This document shows, piece after piece, positions 13,101-24,014 of a DNA stretch of 64,000 nt. A model generated the notes under the pieces. The model searched no databases, was not told the origin of the DNA, and saw only the letters and a list, made by a program, of their open reading frames with translations. The translations under genes and the position numbers were made by a program. The DNA comes from Quillaja saponaria (Eukaryota; Streptophyta; Magnoliopsida; Fabales; Quillajaceae): positions 6,607,001 through 6,671,000 of the forward strand of contig CM055605.1 of the NCBI GenBank assembly GCA_029379385.1. The letters are read 5' to 3'. Within the stretch, counting starts at the first letter, position 1; the number at the start of each line of letters is the position of its first letter.

Positions 13101-16100
13101 TTTCTAGGGTTTCACAGATCGAGAGTTTTCGATCTTTCTGGTGGTTTTAGAATAATTTTCTGGCTAGCTTGCGGCAGTGGCATCAGTAATTGTAGATTTG
13201 TGACTTTTTTTGTTTTCCTGGCAATAAGGTGTTTAGGATGATTGGATGATTTAGATGGATGTCACTGGTTGCGAAGGTGGTACTTGACGGTAGTAGATAA
13301 GTATTTTTCAAATATGGACCAGAGCCTAAACTCTGATACCAAATTGATGCAGGACCAACTGGTATTTTATCAAAAATGAAAATTCGAAAAGTAACTATTT
13401 TATATCATCAAAAGCTTCATCACAATGTAGTACTAGGAGTAATTATATTGAGTCCCTAGAAAACCCTAATGGCATAAAATGTAAATTTAGAGTTCTAATA
13501 AAAAAAATAAAAAAACCCTAATGACAAAGATAAATTTAGAGTCCTAATGAAAGAAAACAAATAACTCGTAATAATACTAAAATACTACTAATTTATCCTT
13601 AATTCTAACTTTAGATAATTCAAATACAAGTAAATCATAAATCTTATTATTACGTTCTCCATCAATATACCTACCAAGTGATAATATAATTGCACAGTAT
13701 TGAAACATATTTGTCGATGAAGTCATCAACACATAAATAATGGAGTACATGTTTATGATTCAAAAATTGAACCCCAACCATAAATCCAAATTAAGCATTA
13801 TTCAAATATTATATGGCTTATTCTCAAGGAATTTGTCCAAAATTAACTCTTTTGTCACATTAGTGACACTACCAACCATTGAACCTTAATACCCAATTAT
13901 CTTTCTCCAGAAAATATATAAACAAATAAAGAAATACAAAAGTACAAATTATGAGAGAATTAAGCCAACAATTAATGTCATAACCTTTTCCAGACAAAGA
14001 AATATAGTTAAAAACTAGGTAAATTAGAAAGGTAGAAATGTCAATTAATAAGAAAGAGTATTATTTTCAACATTAATGTGGAAAAGCTCTACCTTGGTGT
14101 CATCTATCCTGAACCAATTGCCTTGAAGATCCTTCACATATGACACGTAATGTCCAGAGAATGATGCATTTAGAGTATCCAAATGTACCACAACAGCATA
14201 AAGTATATACAGTGGAGGAATGTCATGTGTCCCGGTCATATATGGAATCATATCCAGCATCTCAGGAAAAGTGATGCACTTGTTTATTTTTCCATATCTT
14301 CCTTCCTGATGAAACGGCCCAGACGAACACATTCCAAGAATCAAGAAATCACAAAAAATAAATGAAGTGAACAGACACACATATATTTATCAAGATACTT
14401 GTAAAACCTGAATTGCAAGGTTATAAAGAAGGCATGGGATGAATACAGACTAAAAGACTTGTTTAAGTGACTTCATTTTTTCTCTTTTTCATGATTGTGA
14501 GAATCTAGACAATCATTCTTGCAATCAACCAAGTTAAGTTGCATGATAGATTCGTGGCAACCCTTTCATTGAGGGAGCACTTGGGAGGTGATACTATGCA
14601 CTCTAGGAGCATAAAAAAGAAACATATTAATGTTCTATTACAGTATTACTAGATTCCAACCAGATGCAACACATCAAATATCTATACTCACTTCTCCAAA
14701 TTAATTAACAATTTAACATCTTAAATTATCATGGGAAAAGTAAAAAAAATATTACTTAATATTTCGGATTTTAAAAAAGTCCTGTAATAAGCTTATATTA
14801 TCAATAAGTCCTACTTTTATTTCTATTTTCAAAATAAGTCATTTTACCTATAACAATGCATATAGTACCAATTTTACCCTTTAATTGATAAGCCCATTAA
14901 ATTTTATTTTTGAAATATATAATTGTTTTAAATCCAATTAGAGAAGTTCAACTTATTTTTCAAAAGTAAATTTTCATTTTTTTATAAAAGTATCTTTTGT
15001 ATTAAATTTGATAGGAATACAACCCTTATAGGAATATAACTTATGTAACAAAATTCTTACTTACTTTTAAAAAGTGAAAATTTATTTATAACAATACTAT
15101 TTTTTTGAAATTAATTATCCTGAATCATGAGTGGAAAAATATTAATCTTTCTAAGTTAAAAAATATAATTATAAGAATTGTTTCTTATTAAAAAAAAAGG
15201 TCTTAATTCACAACAAATTAAAATGGTACAAGTTATGAAAAAAAAAGGATATAAAAATAAAATAAATAAGAAATACAAATATGAGACTTACAATTTGTTT
15301 ATGCCCTTATGAAAGTTATGAGTTTTTATAGGGTTTTTTGAAAATTTGAGTTTTTTTTTTTTTTTTATATTCAAGATTTATTATAATTAGATTATATTTT
15401 TAGGAAAAAATGTACTTTCAATAAAAATGAATTTTTTACTTTCAAAAGGTGAGTTTAAGTTAAGAAGAAAAAATTAAAAGTAGAGCTTATTACTCATGTA
15501 AACTTATTGCATGACTTTTTTAGAATCTGAAATATAAAACAGGATTTGTTTCTCACTTTTCCCAATTAACATCTTCCTCATTCCAGGGAACAATTAACTA
15601 TAACACTACTCCGGGCATTACCCGTGTACCAAAGCAGCCTCTAAACCACCAAAAAACAGCCAAAATAACACTCAAGCTAACTTGCGAGTCTCAACCAGAA
15701 CATAGCTAAAAGGGAACTAGAACATAGCTTACTATAGGACCCTAGAAGACAAGATTTATGTGATACCTGAAATCTCTTCAAGACGATTGTCAGTATGTTA
15801 GGGGCCTCATGAATGCTCAATTGCTTCCTGGCTTGAACATATGTAGTACACCTTGTTCAGAACAAAGGAGGAGGTTTTTAGTTATTAAAATAAACCATCT
15901 TTTCCACATGTGTTGTGAAAACAAATCAAAAGATAAAATAATAACACCTTCCACATCTGTACATGTTTTCTCCATCCAACTCTTCAGGGGTTGTAAATTG
16001 AGTCAATGCATCCTCCAATGACTCAACCCAACCAAATATCTCCAATGTCAAATCCATAATGTTCTCATACCGCTCTGAATCATGATTACATCTCATACAC

Positions 16101-19100
16101 ATAACCTGGAGACATTGAGAGTCATTTGGTCATTAAATAGATGCAAAATTAAAATGAATAGTAAGAAATAAACAGAAGTCGAGATGATTTACAACCAGAT
16201 AACACCAAAGCTGAAGACAAGAACAACCATAAAAGCACCTTTGATTTAATACAGCCACCAAAAGTATGTTGCATGAAGGTTGTTTCTTGCAGTTTGGGAT
16301 CCACCTTGTTCTCACCACCAAGTCCCTCCAAGCATATAGATTGCATGGATGCAATTAGAAGCCTACATAAATAAATTAGATAATGCATCAGCAGTACACT
16401 GGACGAGCATAAATTTCTTTTCTTTTTCTGGAGAGAAATTATAAGGAAAGAGAAGAGAAAATAGAACAAGGAGGATGGCGATCCTCCTAACAAGAAATGA
16501 AACATAAGACCAAAACCAAACATTGCCACTTCACTTAATCAGCATACTTTCAGAACAAGCATGTCATATTTCTTCATCAAAGTGAGAAATGCATTAATTA
16601 AAAGGAAACTGTTTAAAGGTAATAATTTAAGGACACAAGTTCTTTTGTATGAATTAAAATTGGACACCCAGTAGTTGATAATATTCCAACAAGTAAAAAG
16701 GTAATCAGTTATATCAGAAGCATAGAAACATGCCTGCGCAGCTAAAGCAGCAACAAACTATAGGAATGTCTCAAACAGAGCAAAGTCCCCTACCAATATT
16801 GAAGGTTCATACAAAAATTGGCTAGATAGATAGAAAAACCTTAAAAACTCATGGGCATCTTCCTGACTCCCATCACCCATTTGGAAATTAATTCTCTGCA
16901 TATGCGATAGTATCCTGCTAGGAGATAGAGGACCCCCATTTTCTCTTAACATCATTATGTGTTGCTCTAGTTCACAAATGAGACACCAGTATTTTCCATA
17001 ACCTAACAATAACCAGAAGAGGGAGTTACAAGAAGAAATGATTGAAAAGCAAACAATCAATATTATTTTGACTATTCATAACATTAATTAGACAAGAGAA
17101 AAAGTAGATACAGGCTTTTGAATGTGATCTGCAAAGCAAATAGATGACGAGAGGCTTTGTGCAGGTTAAGCACTGCAAGACTGCATTAGCATAGCAACTG
17201 CATGATCAAAGTTATGATTTAGAATAAATTTAATCAGGAAAGATATATAAAATTTTTTTTTTTTTTATTCAGAAAAGGGCCTATCACAATGTAAGAAAAT
17301 TCAAGCAAGCACAATATTCCATAAATTTAGATTTGTAATCACATATAGACATGGAAAAATGTTATCTACTATTGTTCCCTGACAGGCCTGCTCAATCAAC
17401 AGAATAATATATAAATCATCTCTTTGGATCTTCTCAGTATAAAATTAAAATGTAAGTTTGTCCATGATGGATGAAAACTCCTTTATATTTTTTGAGGTGC
17501 ATACAGCTGTAGAGAGATTGCAGACCTTTGAAAGGATTGAAGATGTAGCTTTTTGACATCAAGATTGAATCTTTATAACATCTAGTCTTTGTTACTGAAG
17601 CGAATTCGACAGCCATTTGAACCATTTGAAAGGCTAGAGAGGTAATTTTTTAAGATTATAGCTAAAAAAATTTTTGTAATAACATCATTGGTTTAGAGAT
17701 GCTGAGTTTGCAAGTACATCTTCTCACCTCCCCCTTTACCCCTTCACTCTGTCATTAGATATTGTGTACAATTTTCATTGCTCTCTCCCTCTCTGCTTAT
17801 TTTCTCTTTGTGCAAATGGATGTCTATTTTATATAATTCTTAACATGCTTTCCTTGTGCTGTCCTAGCACCTTAATTCAATTTTTAATTGAAAGAAAAAA
17901 TAATGGAAAGAAACTGAAAAACAGAAACTGGTTACAAAACAGCAGCTTCCAGAAGCAAACAACTATTTATATGTGAAGGATTTCTATAGGAGTATGGAAG
18001 TGATACCTGTTCCCACAATTTAAAAGGCCCCGTGGGCATACTCCAAAGACTTCAGTCTGAAATAAGTCCACGAATTCCTCATAAGGAAACAACATCTGAG
18101 ACAGCAAGCTAAGAAATTGTTAGAATAAGTTCCCGTTTTAACTCAAAACCCTTAGAATAAAGTAATAAGCAGGAAAGGGCACAAATGAATTTCAAACATA
18201 ATCTTTATGCAAAAATTTACCTTTATCTTTTTGCGCCTTTCTCCGTTAATTTCTAGGGATTTAGCTCTGTGTTTTACTGACTGCTTTAACCCTATCATTT
18301 TCGTAGTCCCAGTGCTTGCAACTCCATTTCTTTTCAGTGGAGGATCCTTGCCACTTCTTACAACTTCTGCATAATGAACTAAAATTATATCCAAAATCAA
18401 TGCTTAAGACCATCAATGATAAGGAAGTTACAACCATACAGACTTGACTGATCGACAATTTCCCTGTTCTCTATTTCCGAGCAAGATAATTCTGCAGATG
18501 CTCTCAACACTGACTTCGGCAATTTGGTCCCAGGGGGATACAATACGCTCTTCACTTTTACATTTCCATTTGATGATGTCATGTCAAAAGAATAGTTGAG
18601 TTCTGCTTCACCAATGGAAGTATTTTTCTTTTCAAGTATATTTCCTCCTTTCTTACAGAAGTCTGCTTCAAATTCATGTGCAATAGCCCCATAGCCATCT
18701 TTTGCTGAATATGATGAGCCTGGGTACCCACAGTCACTTCTTGTTAAAAATGTATTCCCATGTTGAATTTGATATTTATAACCCTCTGGCACTGTGCATC
18801 CAGTAGTAGCTTTCCCACTACAGACACTGGAACTACTAATGTTAGGCTTTCTGGAAGTTTCTTCCTCAGACACAGCATAGTTTTTTTTTTTTGACTGCAG
18901 AAAAACTTAGGAGGGATTATGAAAAATTACATTTAAAATAAAAAATCAAAAAAAGAAAGAAAGAGTAAACTGGTAGGATAACAAAGTTGAAGATACAAAC
19001 CTTATGCCTTATGACGGCCTCCTCTGAATTTTTTTTATTAGAACTGTTAGAATTAGCAGCCTTATGTCCAGAGGATGCTACAGAAGTATCATATGTAGTT

Positions 19101-20198
19101 TCACTTCTTCTTCTCAATATTTCTCTGTTTGATTTACAAGAAGTTCTTCTCTCCACGTTGGAAACTTGAGATTTACCAGACAATGCACAATCATCAATAG
19201 CAGAAGCAGCAGTCTCTATTGGAAGATAATTTAAATTATCTAAAGCTGCTTCCTCCGTGACAGTCTGCTTGATATTAATCTCAAAAAACTGGGAGTTCAC
19301 GGTGTCTTTAAGTAAGCCTCTCTCATCCAGGGATTCTTCAAATGAGACAGCCACATGAGATGAGTGAGGTTTATGAGCTTCCAACTGCTGGCACTCCTGC
19401 TTGTGAATTTGCCTCCAATGAATTATTTGACAATTCCCAGAGCTGCAAACAGTTTATCGAATTGAGATATCCTATCCCCAGTTATCTAAACTCTTTTTTA
19501 TCCATCCAAAACTAGTTTGTGATTTAAGGCCTAGTTGAATTGGAAAAGAAAAAAACACTATAATCCAAAGCCTTGCACACCCACATAATTGTAGATGGCC
19601 TAATCTACGAAATTAATGGCTTTCCTATACCGATTTCAGTGAAGTTCCTGATTATTTAACCAAGAAAGAATGTTTACGTTGCTAATCAGTTCTATTGGTC
19701 TGCATAACTCTACATCTTGTTGTCATCTTTCACTTTTTTTTTTCTTTTTTTTTCACCACTGAGAATGAAATTCACTTATCAAAAGAATTGAAACAGAATG
19801 ATCAAATAATTAGGTAACTGGTTACACTTGATATTATACAAAGGAAAGGAAGAAGATCCAGTGGGGTGTAGGACCTTCATCCAGAAAGAGGTAATTGAAA
19901 TTTGAACTGACCAATATCTAGCAGACTTGCATCTGGAACAGCGGGTTCTAGCAGGAGCAAAGCACCTAGCACAAACTTGAATTTCGCTTTTTGATGGAGA
20001 AACAGGAGCAATAAAACCAGCAACAGCAATTTGTTCTGCTCTAAAATCTTCTTCAGCAGCCAGTTGCGCAAGCAAACTTATCCTCTCTTTCTTCTTTGTG
20101 GCCTCACTCCATTTTCCAAGTAAGATGTAAGCAACAACAGAAAGTACAACCAGGACCAGAAACAGCACAGCTATATTAGGTTCCCTCGGCTCATGCAT
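10180..20198 (-). CDS. UBP15: Ubiquitin-specific protease, UBP15 type (MYND-USP deubiquitinase)
   Basis: I could assemble 13 coding exons with consistent phase: 20198-19912, 19442-19001, 18894-18444, 18366-18221, 18095-18007, 17197-17112, 17002-16840, 16362-16239, 16105-15948, 15851-15767, 14305-14093, 11383-11322 and 10864-10180. They give 996 residues. A membrane segment lies at about 9-27. A MYND zinc finger follows (C76, C79, C87, C90, C96, C100, H109, C113). A variable linker leads to the USP core. The Cys box [18 protein letters not shown] has catalytic C473, and the His box GHYVSYV has H729. The core ends [12 protein letters not shown] and a serine-rich tail follows. The N-terminus [18 protein letters not shown] resembles Arabidopsis UBP15 rather than UBP16. 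UBP15 removes ubiquitin and promotes cell proliferation in growing organs; DA1 targets it. The least certain junction is the exon 3 donor (GTCTGT), chosen because it gives KVVRSGKD. Confidence 0.93.
11592..11888 (-). repeat. 3' LTR of the intronic retroelement
   Basis: A 297-bp terminal repeat. On the plus strand it begins TGATGCAGGACCAACTGGTA and ends TTCTCCATCA. It is the downstream LTR with respect to the element's minus-strand orientation, because the purine tract adjoins it. It has substitutions and small indels relative to its partner at 13345-13664. Confidence 0.88.
13345..13664 (-). repeat. 5' LTR of the intronic retroelement
   Basis: A 320-bp terminal repeat with the same ends as the copy at 11592-11888. 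It carries an extra A/T-rich stretch near 13500-13560. The tRNA-Met primer-binding site lies three bases beyond it on the minus strand. Divergence between the two LTRs shows that the insertion is not recent. Confidence 0.88.
14723..15565. mobile_element. Long-TIR element (Mutator-like MITE) in a UBP15 intron
   Basis: It lies in the intron between exons 10 and 11 of UBP15. The left arm contains GGGAAAAGT, then GGATTTTAAAAAAGTCCTGT and AATAAG. The reverse complement of the right arm contains GGGAAAAGT, AGATTCTAAAAAAGTCATGC and AATAAG in the same order. The arms match imperfectly over roughly 100 bp. The 10-mer TTAACATCTT stands at 14713-14722 and again at 15566-15575, which would be a target duplication of the length Mutator-like elements make. 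On the left about nine extra bases separate it from the clear start of the arm. No transposase is present. Confidence 0.65.
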
Positions 20199-20218
20199 GT
20201 CCCCACTAGCATACTCAT
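20171..20218 (-). promoter_or_regulatory. Upstream ORF overlapping the UBP15 start codon
   Basis: In the UBP15 leader an ATG at 20218-20216 opens a 15-codon frame that ends at TAG (20173-20171). It overlaps the main start codon (20198-20196) in a different frame. A second in-frame ATG lies inside it. If this leader is transcribed as the splice sites suggest, ribosomes starting at the upstream ATG would pass the UBP15 start. It could therefore lower UBP15 translation. This is inferred from sequence only. Confidence 0.55.
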
Positions 20219-21178
20219 GTCCAGTTTCCTCTCAAATTCCTATCCAGAAAATAATCACTCAAGTCCAAGTAACCTAACATCCATGAATCAGCAACTTGAA
20301 ATGCAACACAAATCATGCCCCACCATTAAAAGTTGTCTAGTTTCTGATCAATTAAATGTCATAGAGTAAGCTGGCAAAGAACAGAGAAAGTAAGCACTTA
20401 ACTAGTCAAGATACGGTACTCCAGTTGGACATCTAGTTTTAAGTGCTAAATGAAAGATGCTGAATTTATAAAATTATAGCATTGCCATGCATTTATTTCA
20501 TTTCTTTGCACATTTAGAATGGTACAAAGAGGGAAAAATAAAAACCAGCAGGTCTTCTCATGCCAAATATAAAAAAGAATAATTTAATTTACAACTAAAA
20601 TGAAAAAATTGAGACAGGGAAGCAACATAGCATGGGGGTTTGAAATGCTTAGTCATCATCGATGTGTTCCCCAAAACCTTGTGACTAGTTCAGAACAACC
20701 TACTTTAGCACACCCATTATTCCATTTGAATTTCAGAGACACCCATTTCTTAGAAAGTATATAAATTTCACAATTTTACAAAGACCAGATGAAGTCCTCC
20801 ACCTAAACCAGCTTTTTTAAGGGAAGATGCTGAAAACAACTAAAAATTTCTCTAGCGACCAATTTCAGAGGAATAAACTTTCTTCGTCAGCAGGCTAACT
20901 ACTCAGCTCCAAATGAATGAGAAAAACCCCAGAAAATATCAAACATTTCCAATCTGAGATTCAAGTACAAGATAAAATAATGCAAGTGAATAAATTTTAA
21001 CATACCTAATGCAAAACGAAGAAATCTGAACAAAACCCAGGAACCTTTCACCTCTGTGACTCTGTCCTCTTCTTCTCTAAAAGATTCTTTGATTCCTGAG
21101 CCAGACTTCCCCCCAAGAGTTTTCTCACTGCAGCATTGGCTTGCTTAAACCCAAAACTGGGTCCTTGACCATTGATCG
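20199..21178 (-). other. UBP15 5' leader with one intron
   Basis: Reading on the minus strand, a likely non-coding first exon lies at roughly 21130-21005 and ends at a good donor (GTATGT). The intron runs to an acceptor (CTGGATAG) near 20240. The second exon carries the end of the leader and the start codon at 20198. The transcription start is not determined; the exon 1 boundary is estimated from pyrimidine-rich leader-like sequence. Confidence 0.6.
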
Positions 21179-21188
21179 GACACGTGTC
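21179..21188. promoter_or_regulatory. Palindromic G-box upstream of UBP15
   Basis: GACACGTGTC is a 10-bp perfect palindrome with a CACGTG core. It lies roughly 50 bp upstream of the presumed UBP15 leader. CACGTG is the plant G-box, bound by bZIP and bHLH factors, and part of ABA-response elements. Its position fits a proximal promoter site for UBP15. Binding itself is inferred. Confidence 0.55.
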
Positions 21189-23278
21189 GAACCTCCACCC
21201 GTTGAAAACTAAATCAGTTGATGGGACCCACTAATTTTTGCTACGATGAATGTATTTTAGCCGTTGGATCTTTGGAAGTTAGAGGGTACTGTACTTGTAG
21301 GTTTGGGTCGTCATGGGTCAAATTTAAAATGTGTGGAATTTGTATGTGGGACCCAGCGATGATGGTCCCCATAATTTAATAAATGCCTCGTGTGCAGTTA
21401 GATCCATTAGTTACAGGATAATTGTCGGACAAAGACAAATATTTTTTAACTATATTTATTATTATAATAAAAAAAATAAGGTCAAATTACATTAATAATC
21501 CTTATAGTTTCAGTCTTTTTTTAAAAAAATTTCATTTATCAATTTACGATTAAATTATCTAAAGAATAAAATTAAGACAGCCAGACAACACTATAAAATA
21601 ATTTTTTTTATATTTATGAATAAACCTACAAAATTATAAAATAAAAAAATTATGAAAAAATATGCATCAGATCTAATTGAAATTAAACTAAAACTATAGT
21701 TATTTGAATTATAAAATATTATATGCAGGACCCATTTAGAAAAACATTAAACAAGGGCTAATGGAAGAATGGATTAAAAAAAACAAAAAGATGATTGAAA
21801 AGATTATCATGTCAGAAACAAAATGAGTGTTTCGTTTTGTTTCTTCATAATCTTATGGAGGAAGGAAAGTGGTCTTATATTATATTGACCAAGAAGATAA
21901 TAAAAATTAATCAGGCGTAAACGTGTCTAGGCAATTTTAAATTATTTTACTTGATTATCTTTGATATAATTGGGGTTTGATTGTTAATCCCAACCTCTTA
22001 TCTTAGTGCCACAGTTTACACTACTATTTTTCGATGATCGTGACCTTAATTTAAGTTTTATTTAGTGATTTCCGAAATTGATTTGATAGATGGGCCTTTT
22101 GATTTTTATATTGTCTAACGAAGTTAGATCAAAAGCATTTAGGTAAAATGATAATTTGGTTAGCTAGATAGGGGTGGAGTGGATATTCAACTAATTATAT
22201 TAGGTTTTTTTTCAAGTGTTTTACGTAATCAGGATCACATTTAATTCGAGTCAAACGAATTTGATTTGAATTGTATGTTGCGAGCAAAAAAAAAATACGG
22301 TAGAAGGATAAGGGAAATGCATACAAAATTTATGTTATGTCAAATAAGTTCATAATTAATTTTAACTATTGTAAATCGAGCCGTTATCAAAATTGTAAAA
22401 ACAAAATAAAAAACTTATAAGAGACAAGGAGAAAATATAGAATAAGCTAATTATGTAAGATTAAAATCGATTAATTTTTCATATTCAACCTACTTTTGAC
22501 AATTTAAACTACGAGAATTTATTATATCGAGTAGAGCAACATTATGAAACATCTATAGTAATTGGTAAAAAAAATTTAAATTTTTTAAATAATTGAATAA
22601 TCACTACCGGAAACTTAGTTCAAATAATTAATACATGTTTTTCTTTCCTCAATACCAAGTTTGAGTATTCCTAATATATCAACTCAACAATCAATAATTA
22701 AAAATATTACAACTTAAAATATAAGTATAAATATTACTACAAATATACGAATAACTCACAAATGAAACAATAATACAATTTAAACTTAAGAATTAGAAAT
22801 CACAATATATTTATTCTATTCAATTAAATTAAGATCTCGTGGACAATAGAGTTTAACAAATTTGAATTGACTTCTGATTTGCAGCACTTATATATATATA
22901 TATATATATATACTAATGATATACAGCATAGTATTGCATAGAAAGTTGAACTCATATACTTCTGTCGCACACATAAAATTATTTTGTAACTATAGCAATA
23001 GATGGATTTATATAACTTTTTTTATTTGCATTTCTTTTGGGCCATAAAGTAGAACGTGCATGAAATTCATAGCGGAAGGCATGCGTGTTGGGCCTTGCAG
23101 GCTTACAAGAGTGAAAGTGTAAGGGGTTTCTAAGTACGGGCCTAGCTTTTGATATTTTAATATAATTAGGACATTTTATTTTATTTTTCTTTTGAAATTT
23201 TCATTAACATAAACACCCAATGGTATTTACAAAAGAACAAATGGATTGAAATACCTTCAAATCTAATATAGTATAAGA

Positions 23279-23790
23279 ATCAACGATATCAAAATATTTT
23301 TATTATAAAAAATCTCTATTATAAGTACTGTAACAATTCAAAATTAATTATTCAAATAAGATATTTGTTGAGAATTTCTTATACGAGAAAAAATTAATCA
23401 AACCAAAACACACAAACTTCTAAAAAAGAAAAAAACACAAACTCCTAATAATTAAGAAGTAGAAAAATTTCATTCAAGATATCACAAAAACTGTGAGAGG
23501 TAGTTGAAGAACCTACCATGTGAAACAAAAACTATTTTTCTTTTTCTATCATAGAGAAAATCATAAAAAATCAATATCAAAATATTTTTATCATCTAAAA
23601 GAAAAATTTAAACAGAATATTTCACGCATGAAAAAATAATTTGAATTAAAAACAAAATTCCTGAAAAAAAAAATCATAAAATCCAAAAAATAAAAATCTC
23701 GTTCAAGATACCGAACTCACACGAATTGTGTGAGGTAGCTGGAGAACCTACCAAGGCTACCGTGTGAGGTAAAAAAGTAATTTTCATTTC
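23279..23790. repeat. Diverged tandem duplication of about 240-290 bp
   Basis: The phrase ATCAAAATATTTTTAT occurs near 23288 and again near 23576. The phrases GTGAGAGGTAGTTGAAGAAC near 23493 and GTGTGAGGTAGCTGGAGAAC near 23728 correspond. ATTCAAGATATC and GTTCAAGATACC also correspond between them. The spacing changes from about 288 to about 236 bp, so one unit has gained or lost roughly 50 bp. No coding capacity was recognised. Confidence 0.65.
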
Positions 23791-23848
23791 TATAATAGTA
23801 GAGTCTGCAAATATGACCGACATGGAAAGCTGCGAAGATAGGAGGCCA

Positions 23849-24014
23849 CGTCATTAAATAACGGCCAGAGGTTGAAAGATTCGCTGGCTACGTACCAAGT
23901 TTGTAAGCTGGTGCCTGCTTTTTTAGCTTTCAGCACGTGTGATTTTTTTGACGTCACCAGAAAATCTCTGTACCGAAATTTGTACATTAAATGTTGATGT
24001 CGGTATAAAAAGGA
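23849..24014 (+). promoter_or_regulatory. Promoter-like ACGT cluster with TATA box but no clear gene
   Basis: Within about 160 bp there are CCACGTCA near 23848, TACGTACC near 23889, a G-box CACGTG at 23934-23939 and a palindromic TGACGTCA at 23949-23956. GGTATAAAAAGG follows near 24002. ACGT-core sites close upstream of a TATA box are typical of bZIP-controlled plant promoters. Downstream on the plus strand I see no convincing coding frame. It may drive a non-coding or very short transcript, or be the remains of a gene lost by transposition. Confidence 0.4.

Larger units (their letters stand above)
11592..13664 (-). mobile_element. Non-autonomous LTR retroelement inside a UBP15 intron
   Basis: Two direct repeats (11592-11888 and 13345-13664) begin TGATG and end CATCA and flank about 1.46 kb. 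On the minus strand, TGGTATCAGAG follows the right-hand repeat at 13341-13331; this is the plant primer-binding site for initiator-Met tRNA. A purine tract (GAGGAAAA) precedes the other repeat. The flanks GTATA and ATATA look like a 5-bp target duplication with one change. The element therefore runs in the minus orientation, the same as UBP15. Just before the purine tract the minus strand can be read as KLEDEFF, reminiscent of the end of Ty3-type polyproteins. No gag, protease, reverse transcriptase or integrase was recognised, so it cannot move on its own. Confidence 0.88.

Noticed and set aside
18261..18458. 65-codon minus-strand ORF beginning MSISQVCMV
   Set aside because: It is an alternative frame across the junction of UBP15 exons 3 and 4 and includes intron sequence; the family-consistent frame is the other one.
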